A stretch of DNA of 6,525 bases from Alphaproteobacteria bacterium (GTDB lineage: Bacteria; Pseudomonadota; Alphaproteobacteria; RF32; CAG-239): NCBI GenBank assembly GCA_017477035.1, contig JAFUXW010000084.1:1-6525 (forward strand), given 5' to 3'. The notes below the pieces were generated by a model that had not been told where the DNA came from, did not search any database, and saw only the letters and a list, made by a program, of their open reading frames with translations. A program made the position numbers and the translations under genes. Positions 1-6,135 of the stretch are shown piece after piece. Every line of letters starts with the position of its first letter. Position 1 is the stretch's first letter.

Positions 1-2660
1 ATGATAGATTTAACAAGGCTTCGGCAATTATAGATAAGCTTGAGTTTAATGAAGATACGCTCGGAAAAGAGTATATGGAAGCAATTCAGAATTATAAGTT
101 TGTTTCCGAATACGATGTACAAGGTAATCCGACATACGAGAAATGTATTGAATTAGACGATAACGGTAAAATGAAAGTTGTCAAAGGCAGTTCTTTGGAA
201 ACGGCTTTGAAGTTTGCCGCTAATGAAGCCATGATGCAGAATTTGGGTAATTTCTCGCGAAAGATGGATAAGAGTTTGATTGTAGAAGGCGCAAAAGACA
301 ATGCTTTCAACACGTTGTTTGCTTATGCCAATTCCGAAGATGTTGTCAAAAAAGGATTGCAAGAAAATCCGCAGAGGTTCACCGTTCCTAAATATGTTGA
401 AGAATTTAAGCAAAAATTGATGAGCGGAGAGGTAATGGAAATTTCTCCGTTGGGAGCTAAACTGGCTCTTGATCGTCAGGCAAATCATGTTGAAACATTC
501 GGCAACAGATTGACTTCCAAATTAGGGAAAGAAAATACCGAATATCTGAAAGCCGGATTACTAGGACAAATCAAAAAAATTGATAAAACCAGTCGTTATC
601 AAGATGCTGCTAAAAAAGTCAAAAACGCGGCATTTAGAAGAAGTTTAATCGGCGCCGGTTTAGGGTTTGGTATTGCAACAGCCGCAAGTTACGCTTCAAC
701 CAAGTTATCATTGGGAGCGGTATTTGGAGCCGGAAAGACTTTGCCGATTGCCGGCGGTATGGCAGCTGAATTGAGTGTAGGCGGTGTTAATGCTGCTATT
801 GGCGCCGTTGCCGGTGCAGCTGTGTCAACTTTATCATATTTGGCCGTGAAAAAAGTCGGTGCAATGATTAAGCGTGAAAAATACGGATGGAAAGACGTTA
901 AAAGAGATATGAAGTCCCCGCAGTTCGTATCGGCGGTAACAGCAGGAGCATTGGGCGGAGCTTCAGTGGGATTTGCAATGTCTGGTTGTGCAAAATGCGC
1001 TATGGCTTGCGGTGTAGCTTCTATTGCCGTTGCTTCTGCCGGTAGATTTTATGCCCCGTATCGCGATATGCGTTTGCACGGGCACGGAAAAGTTAAATCT
1101 GCCATTATGGGGGTAATTAATGCGACTGCTGTGGCTTTGGGTGGTAAACTGGGACATGAATTGGCTTCTAATGGAAATCATATAGAGGTTACTGCCAGTG
1201 AAAAACAAGCAAAAGATTTATATAAAGATATGGATCAGGCTGAAAAAGACGGCTGGAAAGGTGAACTATCAAAAGATCCGAAAGACGGATTTACTTTGGT
1301 AGATACCAGAGAAGGGAACGGGGTAGTAGAAACCAAGCTTTTACAGGAAAAAGCCAGAGCAACCTTGGAACATTTTTATGGGGGTAATCAAGATGCTCTT
1401 AATCGTGACTTAAACCAAATCGGTCAACAATTACACGCTATGGGAAGAAATGATATTTCTCCTGAAGTATTCTTACGTGATGCTTGCGATGCCGGTATGA
1501 ATACTGGTGTGGATACAATCAATCACGTTGATGGCGGCGGTATAGTTCATACACATGGTAATAACTTGGTAATGACTGATGCTTGGGCTAATAAATATAA
1601 TATTGATGTAAATGGGGTTCACGCTCTTGGTGGTATTAAAGCTCCGGATGGAACGATTACTATTACTAAGGAAGCATTAGCAGGATTTGATGCCGTTAAA
1701 GAAACTGTTTCAATGATTAATGAAATAGGCTCTATGGAAAATGCAGACGGTTCCCGTTTGTCCGGTCATCTGGATGGTGTCTTGCATCGTAATGCAATGG
1801 TTGATGATACAAATACAACAGTTCATGCCCCAGATGGCAAAGGAACAGAATTTAATACCTATGCCAACGGAGATAACGGATATCGCCATACTACAGAGAA
1901 TTTATATGCGAAATTTACTAAGAGTGTGGAGGCTGTTACCGGTTTTGGAGCAACTATTTTAAGTTGGCCAAAGAAAGTTAAAGAGTTCTTACGTCCGGGG
2001 GCTAAAGCAGATAGAACGGGAACTGTCGAAAAAGTTCAAGATAATAAACCGCAATCTCAAGATAAACAACCGGTTACAACTGTTGTAGGTTCTACTCCTG
2101 AGAAAAAAGAATATGTAAAACCGGAAATTATAGTTAAACCGATGCCTGTTGATGAGGTTAAGGTAAGTAAATTGCTTAATGAAGAATATCAGATGATGTA
2201 TGGTTATAAACCTACACAAGATGATAAACAGTATCAAGCATATTGCAAACGGGTTGAAGAAGAACTGAAATCAGAATCTCAAAATAAAGATATGCTGACT
2301 TTTCTTAATAAACGCCGTCAAGAAATTGATAGTGTGGTTAAAGCATCTCTACCGAACTATTTAGATAGCGAAGAAGGTCGGAAGGCTCTGAAACATTTGC
2401 AGGGATACGGCGAACATTTACCAGAAACATCCAAGGTGTTAAAAGATTTTAATGATAAACACGCCAGTTCTCCTTTGACCAACGCTATTCGTCAAGACTT
2501 CTGGCAGAATAAAAGTAAACCTGCTGATGAGTGGAAATTTGATGACTTTATTAAGGCCGCAAATGATTATTTGAAACGAAATAGCAAAGATTTGGACAGA
2601 GAGGCCAACAAAGCACCGTTCAGAAGAATTGATGGAGCAAAACCTAAAGGGCGTGAATAA
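1..2660 (+). CDS. Large multi-segment membrane-associated protein of unknown function, 5'-partial
   Basis: I do not recognise this protein. The frame ending at the TAA at 2658-2660 stays open to base 1. The 24 codons before the ATG at 75 read as ordinary protein, so the gene most likely starts outside the window. The ATG at 75 has only a weak, close purine run before it (GGAAAAGAG). Numbered from that Met (861 residues), residues 1-185 are soluble, charged and mostly helical. Gly/Ala-rich hydrophobic stretches lie at about 191-208, 223-257, 284-322 and 340-359, separated by basic loops. They could be membrane hairpins or glycine-zipper helices. Residues 305, 308 and 312 are Cys, inside the third stretch. 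Residues 480-610 are rich in His, Gly, Asp and Asn. Residues 650-690 form a Lys/Gln/Pro-rich linker, and 690-861 are highly charged and probably helical. No catalytic motif or signal peptide is visible, but the true N-terminus is missing. A surface, secreted or envelope role is possible but unproven. Confidence 0.8.
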   Translation, partial: DRFNKASAIIDKLEFNEDTLGKEYMEAIQNYKFVSEYDVQGNPTYEKCIELDDNGKMKVVKGSSLETALKFAANEAMMQNLGNFSRKMDKSLIVEGAKDNAFNTLFAYANSEDVVKKGLQENPQRFTVPKYVEEFKQKLMSGEVMEISPLGAKLALDRQANHVETFGNRLTSKLGKENTEYLKAGLLGQIKKIDKTSRYQDAAKKVKNAAFRRSLIGAGLGFGIATAASYASTKLSLGAVFGAGKTLPIAGGMAAELSVGGVNAAIGAVAGAAVSTLSYLAVKKVGAMIKREKYGWKDVKRDMKSPQFVSAVTAGALGGASVGFAMSGCAKCAMACGVASIAVASAGRFYAPYRDMRLHGHGKVKSAIMGVINATAVALGGKLGHELASNGNHIEVTASEKQAKDLYKDMDQAEKDGWKGELSKDPKDGFTLVDTREGNGVVETKLLQEKARATLEHFYGGNQDALNRDLNQIGQQLHAMGRNDISPEVFLRDACDAGMNTGVDTINHVDGGGIVHTHGNNLVMTDAWANKYNIDVNGVHALGGIKAPDGTITITKEALAGFDAVKETVSMINEIGSMENADGSRLSGHLDGVLHRNAMVDDTNTTVHAPDGKGTEFNTYANGDNGYRHTTENLYAKFTKSVEAVTGFGATILSWPKKVKEFLRPGAKADRTGTVEKVQDNKPQSQDKQPVTTVVGSTPEKKEYVKPEIIVKPMPVDEVKVSKLLNEEYQMMYGYKPTQDDKQYQAYCKRVEEELKSESQNKDMLTFLNKRRQEIDSVVKASLPNYLDSEEGRKALKHLQGYGEHLPETSKVLKDFNDKHASSPLTNAIRQDFWQNKSKPADEWKFDDFIKAANDYLKRNSKDLDREANKAPFRRIDGAKPKGRE

Positions 2661-2677
2661 TATTTATAATATGAAGG

Positions 2678-2714
2678 AAATCCTTGCAGAAGTAATCGGC
2701 GAGGATTTTTTTTT
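2678..2714 (+). terminator. Intrinsic terminator after the large left-hand gene
   Basis: The left arm AAATCCTTGC (2678-2687) pairs with GCGAGGATTT (2699-2708) as a 10-bp stem with one T-G wobble and an 11-base loop. A run of nine T (2706-2714) overlaps the end of the right arm and continues past it. It starts 17 bases after the stop codon, which fits rho-independent termination of the large gene and separates it from the next operon. Confidence 0.8.
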
Positions 2715-2731
2715 GTTGTGCTAATAAAGTT

Positions 2732-2760
2732 TTTACAAAATGATGGTAATATGGTAACAT
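2732..2760 (+). promoter_or_regulatory. Probable sigma70-type promoter for the SemiSWEET-kinase operon
   Basis: TTTACA (2732-2737) and TAACAT (2755-2760) are separated by exactly 17 bases, and TGG directly before the -10 gives an extended -10 element. The expected transcript start, near 2767, leaves a short leader with the ribosome site AAGGAG at 2771-2776. A perfect TATAAT at 2760-2765 is also present. It has no -35 box at a good distance and would start transcription inside the ribosome site, so I prefer the TAACAT box. This is sequence matching only. Confidence 0.5.
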
Positions 2761-2782
2761 ATAATAAATTAAGGAGATAAAA

Positions 2783-3073
2783 ATGGAGGTATTCGGATTA
2801 CCTTTACAAGAAATAATAGGCTATGTTGCCGGTATTTGCACGGCTATTTGCTTTTTACCGCAAACAATTCAAACAATAAAAACGCAAAATGTGACAGGTC
2901 TTTCATTAACAAGTTATTTTATATATGCTTGGGGCTTGTTGAGTTGGATTATTTACGGAGCATACTTAAATTCATTGCAAATGATGATATTTAATACTCC
3001 GGCGTTGATTTTTGCGCTTATAATCATTGGAGAAATAATTTATAACAGGTATATAATAGGGCAAAAAAAATGA
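2783..3073 (+). CDS. SemiSWEET-type sugar transporter (PQ-loop / MtN3 family)
   Basis: This 96-residue protein has the size and layout of bacterial SemiSWEETs, which work as homodimers of three-helix units. They carry mono- or disaccharides across the inner membrane down their gradient. Three hydrophobic helices lie at about 10-30, 39-60 and 66-88. The Pro-Gln pair that defines the PQ-loop family is at 26-27 (FLPQTIQTIKT) and is followed by the usual polar loop and a Leu-Ser start of helix 2. Trp55 and Asn71 have the 16-residue spacing of the pocket Trp/Asn pair I recall from characterised SemiSWEETs. The start is well supported: AAGGAG lies at 2771-2776, six bases before the ATG. The stop codon overlaps the start of the sugar kinase gene (ATGA at 3070-3073), so the two are almost certainly co-translated, and the transported substrate is probably the sugar that the kinase uses. 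The sugar cannot be read from the sequence. Other PQ-loop transporters are less likely because those usually have two repeats. Confidence 0.88.
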   Translation: MEVFGLPLQEIIGYVAGICTAICFLPQTIQTIKTQNVTGLSLTSYFIYAWGLLSWIIYGAYLNSLQMMIFNTPALIFALIIIGEIIYNRYIIGQKK

Positions 3074-3870
3074 AAATTTTATCCTTTGATGTCGGAGGAA
3101 GTAAAATAGCGTGGGCTTTAATAAATGAAAATGGTAATATATTAAATGATGTTACTGTTATTCAAACCCCTAAAACTTCGGAGGAAATAGAAAATATTTT
3201 TGTAAAAGTTGTTCAAAAAAATATTTTTGACGGGTTTTCCGTGGCAACCGCCGGAGTCGTTTTGCATAACAAATTGGTCGGTAAACCGAATAATTTACCG
3301 AGCGGATATGAAAGTATTGATTTCAAAAATATTGCCAAAGTTCCGTATGTGATTGAAAATGATGCAAATTCTGCTATGTGGGCAGAGTATAAGATAGGTA
3401 GTCTGAAAAATGTAAATCACGGTGTAATGCTTACTCTTGGTACTGATGTCGGGTGCGGTATAATTTGCAATGGACAGATTTTGCGCGGAAAATGCGGAGC
3501 TGCAGGTGAAGTCGTTTTTGATTGTTCGGGGCGCAGTTTGCAAAGAATTGCATTAGAAGCAGGCTCAACAGAACAAGATTGCTTTGCTATTTACAATATG
3601 GCGTTAAAACAAAACGGAGCAGAACGTAAGGCATACAAGATATGGCAAGAAAAATTGCTTGACTGCATACAGAAAATAAATCAGGTTTTAGATACTGAAG
3701 TTGTTGTTTTATCGGGAAGTTTGGCTAAAATTGTTGATTATACAGTTGTTAACGCTTCAATAAAATTATTACAGCCTTATAATGCTCCGGAGGTTAAATC
3801 TGCTCTGTGTGGCAGTAATGCCGGTTTAATCGGCTCAGCTTTAATATGTGCGCAAAATTTGAAGGGATAA
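3070..3870 (+). CDS. ROK-family sugar kinase, short form without the zinc motif
   Basis: The 266-residue protein has the ROK fold signatures in order: phosphate-1 loop DVGGSK (7-12), the substrate-side segment VATAGVV with PNNLPSGY (58-80), END at 96-98 with Asp98 as the expected catalytic base, phosphate-2 segment LGTDVGCG (123-130), LSGSLAK (214-220) near the adenosine site, and a terminal AGLIGSAL (251-258). It is therefore likely to phosphorylate a hexose or amino-hexose with ATP in the cytoplasm. Two things are unusual. It is shorter than the usual roughly 300 residues. The zinc-binding His (normally in GEIGH) is Phe150, and the CxCGxxGC cluster is reduced to DCSGRSLQR (151-159). The protein is a kinase rather than a ROK repressor because it has no N-terminal helix-turn-helix. 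It starts in a 4-base overlap with the SemiSWEET gene, with only a weak GGG ribosome site, which suggests translational coupling and an import-and-trap pathway. The sugar specificity is unknown. Confidence 0.85.
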   Translation: MKILSFDVGGSKIAWALINENGNILNDVTVIQTPKTSEEIENIFVKVVQKNIFDGFSVATAGVVLHNKLVGKPNNLPSGYESIDFKNIAKVPYVIENDANSAMWAEYKIGSLKNVNHGVMLTLGTDVGCGIICNGQILRGKCGAAGEVVFDCSGRSLQRIALEAGSTEQDCFAIYNMALKQNGAERKAYKIWQEKLLDCIQKINQVLDTEVVVLSGSLAKIVDYTVVNASIKLLQPYNAPEVKSALCGSNAGLIGSALICAQNLKG

Positions 3871-4305
3871 ATGATGAGAAAATATTTCTTGACGCTGATT
3901 ATTTTTTGTATTCCGCATATTTGCGGTGCACAAATGACAGATACTTTAGGTGCAATGGCCATAGATGCTATGATGGATAGGGAGGCTTATCAGCAAATAG
4001 GACAAATGCAGAAAGCTCTGGGAAAAGCTAATTTTCAGCAGGATTTGTCGGAATTGATTACCGAAACACAAATAGCCTCATTGAACGGTTATTTTGATAA
4101 ATCCAATCTTCGTTTTAACGGATTAAAAGGAGTTGAGTGGGATGTTGTATCTGTTGCCGCAGGGCAATATTATATAGAACTTAAAAACTTGGATTATTCT
4201 TCTTGCTTTACGGTTAAAAATACAAATTGGGGAACTCATCATATTGATGCTAATGATAACGGCGAATGTGTTCAAAATAATAATACAGTAAAATTGTTTT
4301 TTTGA
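3871..4305 (+). CDS. Small secreted protein, possibly with a pilin-like C-terminal domain
   Basis: I do not recognise a named family. The 144-residue product begins with a basic MMRKY and a hydrophobic core, a typical Sec signal peptide probably cleaved near residue 20 (CGA then QM). The mature part starts helical (about 22-70), followed by a compact, probably beta-rich domain (75-144). That domain has Trp90, Cys112, Trp120, Cys133 and an Asn-rich end NNNTVKLFF. A Cys pair around a loop, followed by an Asn-rich final strand, resembles the ends of some type IV pilin-like proteins. This is a weak resemblance, and no prepilin cleavage site is present. Two start codons are possible, 3871 and 3874. 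The AAGGG ribosome site at 3862-3866 is better spaced from the second. The gene directly follows the kinase stop codon, so it belongs to the same operon, although its link to sugar uptake is unclear. It ends 5 bases before the converging cca gene. Confidence 0.75.
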   Translation: MMRKYFLTLIIFCIPHICGAQMTDTLGAMAIDAMMDREAYQQIGQMQKALGKANFQQDLSELITETQIASLNGYFDKSNLRFNGLKGVEWDVVSVAAGQYYIELKNLDYSSCFTVKNTNWGTHHIDANDNGECVQNNNTVKLFF

Positions 4306-4310
4306 TTGTA

Positions 4311-5525
4311 TCAAATAATGTTTAACATTTCTTCTCTGGTAAGATTGAAATTACTGTCAATCCACATTTGTTCCAGTTTATTTAAAGTATTTCCGATTTT
4401 ATTGTCATCAGATATACCTTTATTAACAATGTCTTTGCCGCGCACCGGAAATACTGGAACCACACTGTTTTCTACATCTTTCAGTATTTCATTTATATTT
4501 ATCGCTTGCTTTTGATATATTGCTACCGAGAGCAAAATTTTATCAATGGTAAACTGTTTACCGTAGCGATATATAAATTTTAATCTGGCTGCAGATGTTG
4601 TAATATTTTCAGGAGTTATTTCTATTTTTGCCCAACGAACAAAGTTTTCTCGTTGTTTTTTTGTGAAACGTAAAATATTGGCAATATTTTCAGCCTGAGA
4701 TGAATTTGGCTGATATAAAACAAATAAACGACGTAAAAAATTTCCTTCATATTTAGCATCGGCGACAAGTTTGGTTAAACGCCATAAAGCGTCTAAATGC
4801 TCAGATTTAGGAAGAAAGAATCCTAAAATATCATTATCATAAATTATACGCATTGTTTCGGTAACTTGTGGAGTAACCAGCAATTTGAATAATTCATCAC
4901 GCACACGTTCTATGGCAATACTTCTAAGACCGTCCTTTAACTTAACACAGGCTTGCAAAGCTTCTTGATTAATAGGGGTTTTACTAAATATTGAATAAAA
5001 GCGGAAAAAACGCATGATACGTAAGTAATCTTCTTTGATTCTGTCTTCAGCTGAGCCAATGAAACGAACGATACCTTTTTCCAAATCTTCTATACCATTA
5101 TAATAATCAAAAATATTACCACGTAAATCAGCATATACTGCATTTATTGTAAGGTCACGTTTAGAAGCATCGGCGCTCCAATCATCAGTATAATCGAAAT
5201 CAGAGTATCTCTTATTTTTTTTGTTCCCCTTTCTTAAAGAAGATACTCTTAAAATTCTGTCATCAATAATTACTCCAATACTATCTATTTTTAAGCCAAG
5301 AGGAACAGTTTTTAATCCGTTATTTTGACAAGCTTCAGCTAGTTCATCAGGCGATAAATCTGTTGCTAAATCCAAATCAAATCCGCTTAATCCGGCGAGT
5401 GTATCACGAACAGCACCTCCAACAAAACGAATAGTTCCGCCACTATCTTCTACAGCATTAAATAAACGGGCTATTTTGGTGGAGTTTATCAGTTTTGACA
5501 TATCCAGATAATCCGGTTTGAACAT
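4311..5525 (-). CDS. cca: CCA tRNA nucleotidyltransferase (class II, poly(A) polymerase family)
   Basis: The enzyme adds or repairs the 3' CCA end of tRNAs, using CTP and ATP without a template. The 404-residue protein carries the class II motifs in order: GGAVRD (36-41), the metal-binding pair Asp50 and Asp52 in FDLDLATD, DDWSADASKRDLTINAVY (114-131), the EDxxR nucleotide-recognition motif (EDYLRIMRFFRF, 165-176), and ERVRDEL (206-212). The tail (about 359-400), with VRGKDIV and a final Trp-containing helix, fits alphaproteobacterial CCA enzymes. The segment that often reads HGT reads IDS here (80-82), a divergent but probably tolerated change. The first ATG is preferred because AAGGA lies 10 bases upstream. 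A second Met at residue 9 is possible. A poly(A) polymerase is the main alternative in this family, but the length and motifs favour CCA addition. The gene converges with the upstream operon and diverges from ialB, so it is probably transcribed alone. Confidence 0.93.
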   Translation of the reverse strand: MFKPDYLDMSKLINSTKIARLFNAVEDSGGTIRFVGGAVRDTLAGLSGFDLDLATDLSPDELAEACQNNGLKTVPLGLKIDSIGVIIDDRILRVSSLRKGNKKNKRYSDFDYTDDWSADASKRDLTINAVYADLRGNIFDYYNGIEDLEKGIVRFIGSAEDRIKEDYLRIMRFFRFYSIFSKTPINQEALQACVKLKDGLRSIAIERVRDELFKLLVTPQVTETMRIIYDNDILGFFLPKSEHLDALWRLTKLVADAKYEGNFLRRLFVLYQPNSSQAENIANILRFTKKQRENFVRWAKIEITPENITTSAARLKFIYRYGKQFTIDKILLSVAIYQKQAININEILKDVENSVVPVFPVRGKDIVNKGISDDNKIGNTLNKLEQMWIDSNFNLTREEMLNII

Positions 5526-5559
5526 TTTTTTGTTATCCTTTATTATTTTTTTTCAAATT

Positions 5560-5591
5560 TTAACAGTTTATATATAATTTTTACATATAAT
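5560..5591 (+). promoter_or_regulatory. Possible promoter region for ialB-rlmN
   Basis: A perfect TATAAT at 5586-5591 would start transcription near 5598, leaving room for the AAGAGG ribosome site at 5611-5616. The nearest -35-like hexamer, TTAACA (5560-5565), is 20 bases away, longer than ideal. A second TATAAT lies at 5573-5578; both are part of an 8-base direct repeat, ATATAATT (5572-5579 and 5585-5592), with a 13-base period. The candidate overlaps the cca promoter on the other strand. Confidence 0.3.
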
Positions 5592-5595
5592 TCAA
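5567..5595 (-). promoter_or_regulatory. Probable promoter for cca
   Basis: Read on the minus strand, TTGAAT (5595-5590) and TATAAA (5572-5567) are separated by 17 bases, a good sigma70-type fit. Transcription would start near 5560, giving a leader of about 35 bases that contains the AAGGA ribosome site (5540-5536) of cca. The region is so AT-rich that chance matches are likely. Confidence 0.45.
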
Positions 5596-5625
5596 ACAAA
5601 TTTTAATTAAAAGAGGAAAATACAT

Positions 5626-6135
5626 ATGTTTAAATATTTTTTGGTTTTATGCGCATTATTGCTTTCAACTGCAGCTCAGGCCGTTGAACAGCCTAAAATG
5701 ATAGGAGAGTATGGAGATTGGGTTGCTTGGACATACAATGACCGAGGTAATGTTATTTGCTATATATCTTCGACTCCTAAAAAAGATGAAGGAAAATATA
5801 CCAAACGCGGAGATATTTATACGGTGGTTACTCACAGACCGGCCGAAAAGTCATATGACGAGGTTAGTTTTGTAGCCGGATATGTTTATAACACCAAAGC
5901 TCCGTTGGTGATTAAAATAGGCAACCAAACATTCAAAAATACATTTACTGAAGGTGATAAAGGGTGGATGCGTACCGGAGACGAAGATAAAAGGATTGTT
6001 GCCGCCATGAAACGCGGAGAACGTATGATTGTTGACGGACAATCCAGTCGGGGAACTCCTACCAAAGATACATACTCTTTGAAAGGTTTTACAACAGCTT
6101 ATCAAGCTATATCGGCTAAATGTAAGAAAAAATAA
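5626..6135 (+). CDS. Invasion-associated locus B (IalB) family periplasmic protein
   Basis: The 169-residue protein starts with a clear Sec signal peptide (MFKYFLVLCALLLSTAAQA), cleaved after AQA at residue 19. The mature part matches the IalB domain: GDWVAW (30-35), Cys45 after a short polar loop, THRPAEKSYDEVSFVAGY (69-86), a central IGNQTF strand (98-103), the SRGT segment (141-144), DTYSLKGF (148-155), and Cys166 near the end. Cys45 and Cys166 could form a disulfide in the periplasm. The family is named after a Bartonella protein linked to red-cell invasion. It is widespread in free-living Alphaproteobacteria, so the name should not be read as a virulence function here, and the molecular role is unknown. 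The ATG is supported by AAGAGG at 5611-5616. The stop codon overlaps the start of rlmN (TAATG at 6133-6137), an adjacency I recall from many alphaproteobacteria. Confidence 0.87.
   Translation: MFKYFLVLCALLLSTAAQAVEQPKMIGEYGDWVAWTYNDRGNVICYISSTPKKDEGKYTKRGDIYTVVTHRPAEKSYDEVSFVAGYVYNTKAPLVIKIGNQTFKNTFTEGDKGWMRTGDEDKRIVAAMKRGERMIVDGQSSRGTPTKDTYSLKGFTTAYQAISAKCKKK

Noticed and set aside
75..75. ATG at 75 as the true start of the large gene
   Set aside because: The frame continues open upstream to the window edge with protein-like codons, and the ribosome site before the ATG is weak, so a start outside the window is more likely.
1741..1962. A 73-codon plus-strand frame inside the large gene
   Set aside because: It lies wholly within the large gene in another frame, has no good ribosome site and encodes no recognisable protein.
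1989..2237. An 82-codon minus-strand frame opposite the large gene
   Set aside because: Its Phe/Ile/Arg-rich composition is what the complement of a Lys/Glu-rich coding region produces; no start signal is seen.
3295..3543. An 82-codon minus-strand frame over the kinase gene
   Set aside because: It overlaps conserved ROK motifs on the plus strand and shows no features of its own.
4317..4329. Inverted repeat AATGTT-T-AACATT near the end of cca
   Set aside because: A one-base loop cannot form a stable hairpin and no T-run follows, so it is not a convincing terminator.
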